DNA of 64,000 nucleotides from Chitinophaga sp. E66 (GCA_019285755.1 CP079103.1:3472001-3536000), one strand, 5' to 3'. Counted from the first letter of the stretch, positions 40,163 through 49,603 are shown. Notes: a model not told the origin generated them from the sequence alone. Numbers and translations: made by a program.

Positions 40163-40355
40163 AAAATGAATTTAAGGTTATAAAGTACGGTAATTCTCCG
40201 GCCCAACAATACATTACAGTATATATAAATATACTAATGTACACATAAATACATTATTGATAAGTTAAAGTGTCTAATAAATGCTAATTAAGTAGCCTTA
40301 AACCTTGGTTGGCAATGTAATTATTTGTACATTTATGTAGTAAAAACTACATTTT

Positions 40356-40670
40356 ATGATTGTTCCCAAAAATTGGCAAAAGCCACCTACAACACGACAA
40401 CTTACCGTAACAAGAAAACCCGGCTCCCTCGACACCGCCTGCCTGATGCTTGCCGGGAAATGGCTGGCAGATGCTGGTTTTGAAGAAGGCGTTATCGTTC
40501 AGCTCACGGTAGAAGAAAACCAAATCCTGATCCAGAAGACCACTCTCACCTGGGCCCTTGAGGAAAGGGTAATCACTAAACGAATCAAACTCAACGAACA
40601 CGGAACCCTCCCCAAACCTACCTCGACCCGACCGCGAAGGAGCCGCATGCAAATCGTCTCAAAATCGTAA
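40356..40670 (+). CDS. SymE-like toxin-family protein
   Basis: 104 residues. The AbrB-like part RQLTVTRKPGSLDTACLMLAGKWLADAGFEEGVIVQLTVEENQILIQ matches SymE type I toxins. A basic tail follows. The last codon is 43 bp before the PIN gene. No antisense RNA is provable from the sequence. Confidence 0.7.
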   Translation: MIVPKNWQKPPTTRQLTVTRKPGSLDTACLMLAGKWLADAGFEEGVIVQLTVEENQILIQKTTLTWALEERVITKRIKLNEHGTLPKPTSTRPRRSRMQIVSKS

Positions 40671-40712
40671 AAGAAAAGACACGAAAAACCAAAACAACAA
40701 AAGAAATATAGT

Positions 40713-41183
40713 ATGGTAAACGTTTATACTGACACCTCCGTAATTGGCGGGTGCTGCGACGAGGAATTCCGGCAATGGAGCCTCGCACTCTTTGACGAAT
40801 TCAAAACCGGCGCAAAAAAGATCATAATTTCCGATCTTGCCGCTGACGAACTTACCGGGGCGCCCGAAGCCGTGCATTTGATATTAAATGCAGTACCTTT
40901 ACAGTACCGGCAATATCTCGCAACAAACAAAGACGCTGAGGAACTGGCCCTGACTTACGTCAGAGAAGGCGCGCTGAGCAATAAGAGTTACAACGATGCG
41001 CTGCATATTGCCCTGGCTACGTTAAACAATGCGGACGTGCTCGCGAGCTGGAATTTTAAGCACATCGTAAACTTAAACCGCATACGATTATATAACTCAA
41101 TCAATATGCGCCTTGGTTTACGACTGATTGAAATCCGAACACCTCGGGAGATCTTAAACGCCAAAGACAATGAAGAAAGCTAA
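40713..41183 (+). CDS. PIN-domain toxin-like protein (locus 2)
   Basis: 156 residues, about 60% identical to the PIN part of 24093-24710. Conserved acidic positions are in VYTDTSVIGG, LAADELTG, SYNDALHIA and NADVLASWNF. It overlaps the next gene by 14 bp, the normal coupling in this family. Probably an RNase toxin (VapC-like). Confidence 0.8.
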   Translation: MVNVYTDTSVIGGCCDEEFRQWSLALFDEFKTGAKKIIISDLAADELTGAPEAVHLILNAVPLQYRQYLATNKDAEELALTYVREGALSNKSYNDALHIALATLNNADVLASWNFKHIVNLNRIRLYNSINMRLGLRLIEIRTPREILNAKDNEES

Positions 41184-41351
41184 AAAATACGATGCCGTTA
41201 AAGAGGTCCGCGAATACCGCGATAAGATGGGCCCTGTGTTCATGAATGACCCGGAAAAGTTGAAGAAGGCACTGAAAGAAGCCAGGATAAGTTTTTCCCG
41301 AAAACTGGCAGAAAAAGGACGCTTAGTTTTTGGGGACGCAGTAGGCTGTAA
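41170..41351 (+). CDS. Small partner protein of PIN locus 2 (probable antitoxin), one frameshift
   Basis: About 60 residues: MKKAKKYDAVKEVREYRDKMGPVFMNDPEKLKKALKEAR. A G is missing near 41286; restored, it reads RDKFFPKTGRKRT, matching RDRYFPKD of locus 1. It overlaps the PIN gene by 14 bp. Order toxin then antitoxin is unusual but known for some pairs. Confidence 0.6.
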
Positions 41352-41373
41352 AGCTCCTGCGGATTGATGCCTC

Positions 41374-41477
41374 CGGTTTGTTTCCCACTCCACCCATATA
41401 CGGCCACCATCCGGCAAGCCAGATTTACCGCAAAATCAACACAAGCAGAAGCCAACATCTTTGACGGTGTAGGTGGC
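41374..41477. repeat. Conserved non-coding element downstream of PIN locus 2
   Basis: Counterpart of 24754-24854; see the shared blocks there. It runs directly into the first hairpin at 41465, so the two may be one element. Confidence 0.6.
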
Positions 41478-41725
41478 GCATTTTTGCACCATTCGTAAGT
41501 GAACGATGGCGCCGCCTACACCGGCAAAGTTGCTACAGGACAATTTAAATTTACCAGTACGGACCGCCTTACGAGGACGCGCCCGCATCGCGCATATCGA
41601 CCCATCAGCTGCGGCAAAATTCATTGCTCCCCGGGAGGGGCAAAAACACATCATTGCCGGCGTAGGTGGCGCCCTTGTGGACTTCCGGAAGGAGAAACGC
41701 TGCGCCACCTACGCCGGCAATGATG
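41465..41725. repeat. Two long inverted repeats sharing the core GTAGGTGGCGC
   Basis: Hairpin 1: arms 41465-41479 and 41509-41523 (15 bp, one G-T). Hairpin 2: a perfect 24-bp repeat, arms 41649-41672 and 41702-41725, with a small palindrome CTTCCGGAAG in its loop. The outer arms are also complementary to each other, as in a MITE. This is the left part of the gene-free stretch 41352-42468. Confidence 0.75.
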
Positions 41726-42001
41726 CGCCAAGATAGCACAAAAGCCGATCAGGGAACCGACGCCCACGTTCGCGGCAGCATGTTCTAACGCCAGGCGTCG
41801 GCATGGGGCACGTCCGGATCACTGGAAGCCAGGCCCACCATCCGCGCATCCAGGCGATCCAACGATGCGCACTGGCACTGAAGGCTAACACCTTGTACCA
41901 TCCCTTCTACGCAGGGCCCGGACGAAATCAAGGAGAAACCAAGTTGTTGCCAACAAAACACCCCGCCACCCACCGCCATGCGGCGCGGGGCCAGGGCGGG
42001 A

Positions 42002-42182
42002 GTGCGGCGCTTCGCCGCACGTAGCTACCTGCTGCCACGCGCCGCCGGCAGGTGGCGGACAAAATGGGCAGAGGAGGGATTTGCGCGCTTCGCGCAAAGA
42101 CCGAGAGCTGCCCGAACGCAGGGTTTGGGAAGGGGCGGCACGGGGGAACCTGCTAAAAGAGGGATTGGCCCTTCCCAAACCC
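42002..42182. repeat. Three further hairpins in GC-rich gene-free DNA
   Basis: GTGCGGCG-CTT-CGCCGCAC (42002-42020), TTTGCGCG-CTT-CGCGCAAA (42080-42098) and a 14-15-bp pair GGGTTTGGGAAGGG / GCCCTTCCCAAACCC (42121-42182). The first two have the same CTT loop. Short ORFs here overlap on both strands and look accidental. From 42240 to 42468 the DNA is AT-rich and I see nothing. Confidence 0.7.
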
Positions 42183-42468
42183 GGAGTGAGACCTTTTTCC
42201 TGCTCGTCAGCATTGGGGTACATTGAGAATTGTGGGGATCTTAGTTTATTCAGCTGGCCTTTGGAACTGTTTTATATATTAGAGAATCGGCTTTTCATAA
42301 TGCCCCCATGCTAATTGCCATTAACAAACGCTAGGCTGATTACTCAAACAATACTTCCTAATCATCTAGAAAAAAATTCTATCTCATTTCATAAAGCTAG
42401 CTGTGCATAAAAAAACTTGGCGAATTAAAACGACTATAATAGTTAATATGGCTATTCATAGCCTATTA

Positions 42469-43235
42469 TCAAGTGGTGCATATGAGATGTTTAATATATT
42501 TGTAATCAACTCCTTCTAAGGTCACAGATTTATTTAGAGATTTATTGAAATACTTGCAGGTTATGCCATCCTGATCGTTTTTACAATAAGCGCCTGACAT
42601 TGAAAACTTTTGGAGATCATATTTACCCTCAGAATAAAAAGAAATCGAATTATTAAGCGCTACTGACTCTAACCTGAACAGCTCCGTAATGGGGCGGCCA
42701 ATAACTGTATATTCAGGAATGTTTAGAGAACTGTTTTTATAGTACATTATTTCACCCTCATGAAGTGCTATTTTAACTTCTTGGTATGTGCTTTTAGATA
42801 TTATAACAATTTCCTTCGCACAACTATCAGCTCTATTAAGCAGCCCTATTTCGGATTCTTCAAGAAATGGTTGTCCGAACACAGCAATAATTCCATCCCC
42901 GATAATTTTTTCAATTTCTCCCCATGCTTGTAAATGATCGGGATAATCCTTTCGTAATACTGATCTAGATAACTCGACAATAACGAATTGGGGAAACTTT
43001 TGCATGTGGTTGAAAATCCAGTTATATCGACAAATAAAAGAACAACAGTTGCGGATTCTTGTTCTTCAAAATAGCGAAGCATTCTGTTATTCAGATCATT
43101 TTCTTTAAACGAATTCTTAATCTGCGGAGTTGAAAGTCTGAAACTCTCATTTAATGTCTTTAATTGTTGGAAGCTAACATTGTTCTTTGAACTGAAACGT
43201 TCTCTCAGAGCGATCAATTGTTGAAGATTCGGCAT
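42469..43235 (-). CDS. Class III nucleotide cyclase paralogue C (Pycsar-type operon), one frameshift
   Basis: About 256 residues. The cyclase core has the metal Asp in LLFVDITGFSTTC, and after a missing base near 42930 the second one in GGEIEKIIGDGIIAVFGQPF. It is a close paralogue of cyclase A, sharing YYKNSSLNIPEYTVIGRP and RLESVALNNSISF. The usual transition-state Asn is replaced by Thr (GRPITELFR against GEPANIASR in cyclase B), the Arg is kept. Low-GC codon use. It lies 200 bp after cyclase B and has a short C-terminal extension of its own. It may be inactive alone or a partner of B. Confidence 0.75.
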
Positions 43236-43436
43236 TACAACGTTTTTCTGTTTGAAAAATAAATTCTAGAGATGATTTCGCAAAAGAATCCTAAATTTTC
43301 CATACATAATCACCTCCAAATATTTTTCCCGATACATTTGGTATTTTGTCTATTTCTTCTTTCCATTCAACAGGAGCGGTATATAAATCCTTTCGCAAAC
43401 CTTCAGCTTTCAAGCCTTCAAATACACGTTCGGTTA

Positions 43437-44287
43437 TTAATATTGGCGGATACTTTTTGTGTGAATTCGTCGGCTAAAATCCAGCAATTGCCCCCACAGT
43501 AAAATAACCATCTGTATGAGAATAACTCGCGAACCATCTCGCAAACTGAACTTCTGTAAGTGTTTTCGTTCGCGATGATTTAAATAAAGCGGAGAAGCAG
43601 GTACATAACCAGAGAGCATCTTTTGTACTAAAGTCATGCTATCCCAATTGGTAGGTCTAATTGCTTTGGGATTTATCGGAAAAAATTCGACATCATACAA
43701 CGTTTCACTTATCTTTTATTCGCCCGGTCCGTGAGTCTTGAAGCAATATTTGCCGGCTCTCCAGCCCAAACTAACCCACGGTTTGGATTGGCTTCATCTC
43801 CTCTACGCGGCACTCCAACTTTTATCACTCTCATTATTCCATTATCAATACCTATACCGCAGCTAAAACTAGTATCTCCTAGTTTGGAACGAATAATTCT
43901 ATGTGCAACGTGATTGATGGATAAGGCACAGGAAACAGCATTGGTAAAGCAATTTTTTTGGAAACACTATCATTACTCTATCCCCAATGATATTACGTGT
44001 ATGTCCATTATGGTACTGGCAACCTTAATTACAGATTTAACAAAAGAAGTATAAATCTTACCCATTATTTCATCCCCTTTCGACTTGCTCATTTCCACTG
44101 ATCCGCGAATATCAACATAAAGCACACAGGTTTCCAACTCTTTACCACGCTTCTCAACACCTGCCTCATAACTCAGCCCCGCATCTGCATCAGTTGGCAC
44201 ATCATTAGTTGTGGCATACACAAACTTTGTTGCGAGTATATCTGTCACATCTTCGGCTATTTCGTTAATTATTGGTATAATCGACAT
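43437..44287 (-). CDS. pycC: Class III nucleotide cyclase B, PycC-like, frameshifted
   Basis: About 284 residues. VLYVDIRGSVEMSK carries the first metal Asp and HTRNIIGDRVMIVF the second. The segment VWAGEPANIASRLTDRAN holds the transition-state Asn and Arg, so all catalytic positions are present. Bases are missing in A runs near 43951 and 43708 and near 44008. It starts 4 bp after cyclase A. In Pycsar systems such a cyclase makes cCMP or cUMP on phage infection, which opens the membrane effector. Pyrimidine specificity cannot be read here with certainty. Confidence 0.7.
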
Positions 44288-44291
44288 CTGA

Positions 44292-45091
44292 TTATTTTAA
44301 ATACTCTAAACAAAAAATTGCGTTTTGATTTTCTACGCCAAGCAGTGGCGCTATCGATCTCTTGCTAATTCCCCAAGGACGATTATCCTCGTCTAAAAAA
44401 CTCATTCTATCTCTCAAAAACGGCGACCTAATTTGTCTATTTAATTTACTGCCATAAAAATCTGCAATATTTGATTCTGAAAAAAGCATATAGATTCGTC
44501 AACAGCAACAGTTTCTAAACGAAACAATTGTATAAGCGGTGCTCCTACAATCGTATATTCATGATAGTACAAACTCTTATTCTTATAGTAACTCACCTTG
44601 CCATAAACAATAGCAATTTTGCTAGAATACCTTCCAGAATTCACAGAACTTGTTGCAGCTATTATTTTCCTTGAACATTGGTCCACCCGATTAAAGCAAT
44701 CATCTACAGATACATCTAAAAATGGCTCTCCAAATACAACAACAAGACCATCGCCCATAATCTTATCTATAACACCTCCATACTCATATATGATTGGGAT
44801 AACAATATCATAATAATCATCAAAATACATGCTGATTTGTCTTCCGTTTAAATGCCCATATCGAGAAGAAAATTTACAAACGTCAATAAAGACAAGATAC
44901 ACCCTCGCATATTCCCCTTCGACGAAGTACTTTCGGTAATCGCCATCTAAGAATTTGAGCACGCTATCATTGAGGGCTTTTTCAATTAGGTCGGGATCCT
45001 GTATGTTCAGGTTTTCAAACAAAGGATTTTTATTGCTACTAGCGTTATCGTATTTAATGCGAAGCTGTCTATTAAGTTCTAAGTTTGCCAT
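44292..45091 (-). CDS. Class III nucleotide cyclase paralogue A (Pycsar-type operon), one frameshift
   Basis: About 267 residues. VFIDVCKFSSRYG and GGVIDKIMGDGLVVVFGEPF carry the two metal Asp. The transition-state Asn is Ile (GAPLIQLFR), the Arg is kept. YYKNKSLYYHEYTIVGAP and RLETVAVDESI match cyclase C. A base is missing near 44484; the tail (SESNIADFYGSKLNRQIRSPF) then runs on. It starts 1 bp after the PycTM-like stop and ends 4 bp before cyclase B, so the three are one transcript. Confidence 0.75.
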
Positions 45092-45092
45092 A

Positions 45093-45734
45093 TTAGATAA
45101 AAAGTACCTTGTTTACATAAATCAGTACCAACAAAACAAGTATTACAATGCTTATGATGAAGCCATAAATAGAATAGCTCGTCCAGTTGTACTTATTTGT
45201 TGCCACTTTCGACAATGACCAAATTTGTTGAGTTAGATGGTCAGTATATCTTATCTCATCATCTAATATGGGTTGAGCTTTCGCTTTATACGCCGCTGCA
45301 TCTATATTATTTTCGAAAATATGCTTAAAGTAAAGTATCGAATCTCCTGGTGCCTTCAACCTCGGACGTACAGCCCAAAAGGCGCAGCCGATTGAAGCTA
45401 ATGCAGATATACCGAAAATCCACACCAATATACTTATACCTTGGCTGTCTTTAATCGCAGTAAATACATCTTTTGCATTAGTGTAAATAATAGTAAACAA
45501 TACCCCATAAGTACTCAGTATCAATCCAGCTTTTGAATCGGAAAATCGTACCCATTCTACATTGTTTTGAAGAATCAGCCAATATCTTTCACCATGATCC
45601 GCCGTCTGAACGGGATTCTGAGGCGTAGTTCCTGCTGGAGTAGCAGTTACCGAATTGTTGCCAGGTGTTGAAGTAAGGGGATTGTTCGCGCTAATGTTCC
45701 CTTGTGAACTTGCGTTAGGTAAGGATGTAGACAT
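45093..45734 (-). CDS. pycTM: PycTM-like membrane effector (Pycsar), intact
   Basis: 213 residues from ATG 45734. A Ser/Thr/Pro/Asn-rich tail (residues 1-45) precedes the effector domain: ERYWLILQNNVEWVRFSDSKAGLILSTYGVLFTIIY, where the (V/I)RFSDxKAG motif before helix 1 is the hallmark of the Pycsar transmembrane effector family (DUF5706). Helix 2 is LVWIFGISALASIGCAFWAV and helix 3 IYGFIISIVILVLLVLIYV. Binding of the cyclic pyrimidine nucleotide is expected to depolarise the inner membrane and stop phage spread. It is the first gene of the operon. Confidence 0.75.
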   Translation of the reverse strand: MSTSLPNASSQGNISANNPLTSTPGNNSVTATPAGTTPQNPVQTADHGERYWLILQNNVEWVRFSDSKAGLILSTYGVLFTIIYTNAKDVFTAIKDSQGISILVWIFGISALASIGCAFWAVRPRLKAPGDSILYFKHIFENNIDAAAYKAKAQPILDDEIRYTDHLTQQIWSLSKVATNKYNWTSYSIYGFIISIVILVLLVLIYVNKVLFI

Positions 45735-45776
45735 ATTAAATAAGTGATAAATTAAGGTTGTCAACAACAACTAATT

Positions 45777-45784
45777 CAAATATA
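45777..45784 (-). promoter_or_regulatory. Probable promoter box of the Pycsar operon
   Basis: TATATTTG on the minus strand, TAnnTTTG consensus, 43 bp before ATG 45734. The sequence is AT-rich, so chance occurrence is possible. Confidence 0.4.
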
Positions 45785-46037
45785 TGTTTTTTCTGTTCTC
45801 ACTACCTCCAGGTTCGACACATATTTCACTTTCATAATTGCGGCTCACAAGTATTATTACATAGTAAGTCCAGCGTTGCCATTATTGTTATATATAATAT
45901 ATCAATATATATTTGTAATTGATTAACTACATAATTAGAAGATTGGAATATTTTATCAACATTTGGTGGAATATTTTTTGGAATATTTTCCGACGATTTA
46001 GAAAATTCCGCGTATGTTTGTATAAATATTAAAAACG

Positions 46038-46643
46038 ATGCTGACACAAGAACAAGTAGAGCAGATCGCACGGAAATACTACCCGCAAATTGCAACGGCC
46101 ATCAATGCCGCGTTTGAAGAGTATATGACCGTTAGAAGGGAACAGTCACAGACGGGCACAATAGATTTAAAGCCGAGAACATGCGCATCGTTAATCCACG
46201 ATTTGGTCAAGCGAAAAATACGTGAGCAACTGAGCTCAGATCCCGATGTCACAATCGGGGAATTCAACGGAATCTTTGGTGTACTGCTACAAGGGCAGGT
46301 ATTCATCCGTTTCAAAAAATTTAATGACGACTTAACTACGTCTAACGTCCAAACCAACCAAACGGACAATTATAATAGGCAGGCAAACTTTGCCGGCTTC
46401 GGCGAAGCGCCGACACTGTTGGTCGCCGGTTACCTTCCTGATTCCTCATGGACTTCGATCAGGAACATTTACCTGATATGTCGGGATGGTAACGGGATTA
46501 TCTGGCAAAGAGATCTGACTACTGAAGTCAAACAATTGCCTATCTTCGCGGCCGAAAACTTAGAACAAACAAACAATACCCGTCGTGTAAAGTTCAAGCC
46601 AGATCAGACCGGTGGAGAAAAGACGGGAACGGAGGACGTTTAG
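46038..46643 (+). CDS. Protein of unknown function before the ImmA/IrrE gene
   Basis: 201 residues, intact, no signal peptide. An N-terminal helical part (LTQEQVEQIARKYYPQIATAINAAFEEYM) precedes a beta-rich part (FNGIFGVLLQGQVFIRFKKF) and a charged, Thr/Gly-rich tail. No family recognised. It is divergent from the Pycsar operon (300 bp apart, with a possible TATATTTG box at 45908-45915) and lies 21 bp before the XRE-ImmA/IrrE gene. It may be a defence or regulatory component. Confidence 0.5.
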   Translation: MLTQEQVEQIARKYYPQIATAINAAFEEYMTVRREQSQTGTIDLKPRTCASLIHDLVKRKIREQLSSDPDVTIGEFNGIFGVLLQGQVFIRFKKFNDDLTTSNVQTNQTDNYNRQANFAGFGEAPTLLVAGYLPDSSWTSIRNIYLICRDGNGIIWQRDLTTEVKQLPIFAAENLEQTNNTRRVKFKPDQTGGEKTGTEDV

Positions 46644-46664
46644 TGAAAATTAAAATATTAGTTT

Positions 46665-47724
46665 ATGTCAGCCATTAACCCGGAGATGCTAAAGCTAGCA
46701 AGGGAATCTCGGGGCTTAATCAAGGTGAATTGTGTACTTTGTTGGGCGTGGCGCAGGGAACAATTTCAAAGATTGAGAACGGAATCATGCAGCCCTCCCA
46801 AGACATGCTTACTAACCTATCTAAGTACTGGAATACCCTGAATCATTCTTTAGCCAGAAAGAATACGTTTTTCCTGTTAGCTACATTTATTATCGGAAAC
46901 GTATAAGTCTTTCAAAGAAGGACTTATACATATCTGAGGCTAAGCGGAATATTATTCGTATTGGTTTAGAAAAGCTTTTGAAAAGTATAGAACTCCCTGA
47001 AACCAATTTGTTCAGATGGGATGTTACTGAGCATGGAGCTCCAGATGAAGCTGCGATGTTGTTGCGCGAAAGGTGGAAACTACCCAAAGGAAAAATTGAT
47101 AACCTTACAAAGGTTATTGAAGACAATGGGATAATAATCGTACCATTTGACTTTGGCATTGACAAAGTCGACGGCATAAGCCTGTATACGGAGCGCAACC
47201 ATCCCGTGATTTTTGTGAATAACAACATGAGCCCAGATAGGTACCGTCTCACTGTTGCACACGAACTAGGGCATTTGATATTGCACTTCGGACTTCCAAT
47301 TGCCGATGAGCGCAATGTTGAGGATGAGGCTTTTAAATTTGCGAGTGAATTTCTCGTTCCCGCAAAGGAATTTAAAAGCACCATTGACAGTTTCGACATC
47401 AAAAGCTTAGCCAATATGAAACTGTACTGGAAGGTTTCAATGGCCTCCTTAATAGTGAAAGCGAAGCAACTGGAAATCATTACAGCCAACCAATATAAAT
47501 ACATGTATGCACAGTATTCAGCTCTTGGCTTTAAAACCCAGGAGCCGCCTCAACTCAGCCCACCGAAAGAAACACCTCTTCTCATCAAAGAGATCATTCA
47601 AATGTACAAGGATGAGCTTGGTTATACAATTGAAGACTTGACGGGCATTCTCAACCTATATGAGAAAGATTTTTATAATTACTTCCTATATGATTTCAAT
47701 AAGATGCGTGTAGTAAGAAGTTAG
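46665..47724 (+). CDS. XRE HTH - ImmA/IrrE metallopeptidase fusion, two frameshifts
   Basis: About 354 residues. The N-terminal HTH has KLARESRGLNQGELCTLLGVAQGTISKIENG; the peptidase has the zinc motif VAHELGHLILHFG with a downstream Glu in EDEAFKFASEFLVP. Bases are missing near 46717 and 46838. Such proteins cleave XRE repressors of mobile elements (ImmA) or act in defence; here it sits between the Pycsar operon and the island's replication genes, so it probably controls the island. A terminator follows at 47733. Confidence 0.82.
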
Positions 47725-47732
47725 AAAAATTG

Positions 47733-47762
47733 AAGCCGGCCGAAAAATCGACCGGCTTTTTA
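47733..47762 (+). terminator. Rho-independent terminator
   Basis: Stem AAGCCGG with CCGGCTT around CCGAAAAATCGA, then a T run. It ends the ImmA/IrrE gene and lies at the stop of the convergent ATPase gene. Confidence 0.8.
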
Positions 47763-48446
47763 TCTCCGCTTATCCGTTGATTTCGGATCAAACGCCACCA
47801 AATTAAACATCTCCCGCATACGGCTCCGCAACCTGTTCCCATAAACCGCTTCGATCTCCGCACTGTTGAGGTTGGTGGTGACGTGGGTAATCATCCCCGT
47901 AGATAGAAACATGTCGTACCGGGATAGCAGGATTTCAGCCATCACATTGCAATCATTCCCCCAATATTTGACAGACCCTTCCAGCCCGAGATCGTCGTAA
48001 ATATGCGTCCGCGGTACTACCGTATAGGGGTAATAAGCATTCCGGGAATGAGCGAGTATCACCTCATGCCCCTTCAGCGCGTAGTCGAGGGCAACATCCC
48101 TACAGGCGTAAAGCCGAAGATGCTGCGGGCGCGCGGTCATCTTCCGGAGGATCTTCACGATCGAGGATTTCCCGCACCCCACTGGTCCGGTGACGAGCAC
48201 GCCTTTACGGAGATCGAGCCCGTCGTCCTCAACGATGGCCTTATCCTGCAGGAAATAGGCGAGCAGCTTCAGGACTGGCGCCCGGTCAATATCATGGATT
48301 TTATATGGGTGCCCGCACATTACAGTTCCGTGTGCTTCGACCATTTTCAGCAGGGTAACATAATCAAAGGGGGTCTGAATAGCTTTTGTCCTGATCGGTT
48401 TGGAGCCGTCCTGGCCCGGTATCTTTTCCTGATTTTCGTTTTCCAT
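47760..48446 (-). CDS. DnaC-like AAA+ ATPase (helicase-loader type)
   Basis: 228 residues from MENENQEKIPG. Walker A GPVGCGKSS (residues 90-100), a Walker B-like THIYDDLGLEG, the sensor region THVTTNLNSAEIEAVYGNRLRSRM with an Arg finger. This resembles DnaC/IstB-like loaders common in Bacteroidota islands and phages. It follows the replication-type gene in the same direction, with which it overlaps. Confidence 0.8.
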   Translation of the reverse strand: MENENQEKIPGQDGSKPIRTKAIQTPFDYVTLLKMVEAHGTVMCGHPYKIHDIDRAPVLKLLAYFLQDKAIVEDDGLDLRKGVLVTGPVGCGKSSIVKILRKMTARPQHLRLYACRDVALDYALKGHEVILAHSRNAYYPYTVVPRTHIYDDLGLEGSVKYWGNDCNVMAEILLSRYDMFLSTGMITHVTTNLNSAEIEAVYGNRLRSRMREMFNLVAFDPKSTDKRR

Positions 48447-49263
48447 TGTCTTCGGGAGTTTTCGGATGTACGTTGAGCATCCATTTGTTACCGGCGGCCT
48501 GCCAGTCGCGCAGCGGGGTTTTCCCGGCCTGGCGCCAACCATTCGCCTGGTAGTGATAGAAGAATTTCTGCGCTTCCGCGTCCGGGTAGCCGGCGGCGCG
48601 GAAGAACTGCCTGACCGATTCCAGCCCCGGCGCGCGGGGCGTGCCTGTTGCCGCGGGCCCGCAATCCACTACATCCCTGATTTTTATTTCACTTTTTTTT
48701 GTGGGCGAGCGGTTTCTCCCTCTCTGTTTTATCATTGTTTACCTGTTTATTTAATGGTCGCAATTTTGCGACACCACGTGTATCAGTTTTGCGACACGAT
48801 TCCGGCAAATTCTGCCGATCGATACCGTCTTTCGGTACAGAATTGATACACGGGGATTCGCCGTTTTCCGTGTCTCTGAAGAGCGATAGTTGAGTTCCTG
48901 CGTCAGCTCGATCGTTAAACACCAGGAGGAGCATAACAATCTGGCTCGAGGTTCCCTTTCTCATGGCCGGATAGTAGATGATAAACCCGAAGTCCTGTAA
49001 ATCTCGCAGGCAGCGGGAATACGTGTTATTCGAACCGATCCGGCAAAGGAGCAGTACCTCCGCGCGAACCACGGGAAACGGATTTTGGAAACGGTGCTGG
49101 TTCCAGATTTGGAAAAGTGCCAGGTAAAGGCTGATGTGGTTGGCCCGGAGGCGGTCGTCCTGCCGGACCAGCCTGAAAAAGCGTTCAGGTGACGGATGTA
49201 GTTGGTGCGGGCGGGCGGCGGCATCAGGGCATCAGTTGCGGCTTTTACCGGATTTCTTCGCAT
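48364..49263 (-). CDS. Replication/primosome-type protein of the island, frameshifted
   Basis: About 300 residues once breaks near 49180 and 48716 are bridged. N-terminal winged-helix-like part: RTNYIRHLNAFFRLVRQDDRLRANHISLYLALFQIWN, then VVRAEVLLLCRIGSNNTYSRCLRDLQDFGFI. A charged linker follows, then the C-terminal helix FFRAAGYPDAEAQKFFYHYQANGWRQAG and PLRDWQAAGNKWML, known from phage and island replication proteins. It overlaps the DnaC-like gene downstream. The start at 49263 overlaps the end of the excisionase-like gene. Confidence 0.65.
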
Positions 49264-49519
49264 CCTCCATCACTTTCACGACGTCTTCGATGTCGTACAG
49301 GACGAGCCCGCCCATTTTCGTGTGAGGCATGGTGCCGTTGGTCCGCATGTGTTGGAGGGTGCCGGGAGAAATTCCCAGCATCGCGCGGACCTCGTAGGAT
49401 TTGATCCACTTTTTGCCCTGGGCTTTGTTGACGGGCAATGCGATCAGCTCGCGCAGCTCCTGGAGAAGCTCGGCTTTAAAGAGCGTTAAATCTTCTTTCG
49501 TAATGATTTCAGCTGCCAT
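49232..49519 (-). CDS. Excisionase-like HTH protein
   Basis: 95 residues from MAAEIITKEDL. The MerR/Xis-like domain is KKWIKSYEVRAMLGISPGTLQHMRTNGTMPHTKMGGLVLYDIEDVVKVME. This is the standard small HTH protein of Bacteroidota islands; it binds the attachment region or regulates replication genes. No frameshift. Confidence 0.8.
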   Translation of the reverse strand: MAAEIITKEDLTLFKAELLQELRELIALPVNKAQGKKWIKSYEVRAMLGISPGTLQHMRTNGTMPHTKMGGLVLYDIEDVVKVMEDAKKSGKSRN

Positions 49520-49603
49520 GTTTTGCAGGATTTTGGTGAGGCTGCAAAACAAAGAAGATCAAGCACGCAAAAACAGTTGCAGGGGTGACGGTACCCCGCT
49601 AAC

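Noticed and set aside
41465..41725. Integron attC-like or CRISPR-like repeats
   Set aside because: No integron integrase, no regular spacers and no cas genes; arms do not fit attC consensus.
41374..42314. Many overlapping short ORFs on both strands
   Set aside because: They lie in hairpin-rich DNA, overlap each other in all frames and look like nothing known; treated as non-coding.
45832..46095. Hydrophobic minus-strand ORF between the Pycsar operon and 46038
   Set aside because: It overlaps the start of the convincing plus-strand gene and lies in AT-rich promoter DNA.
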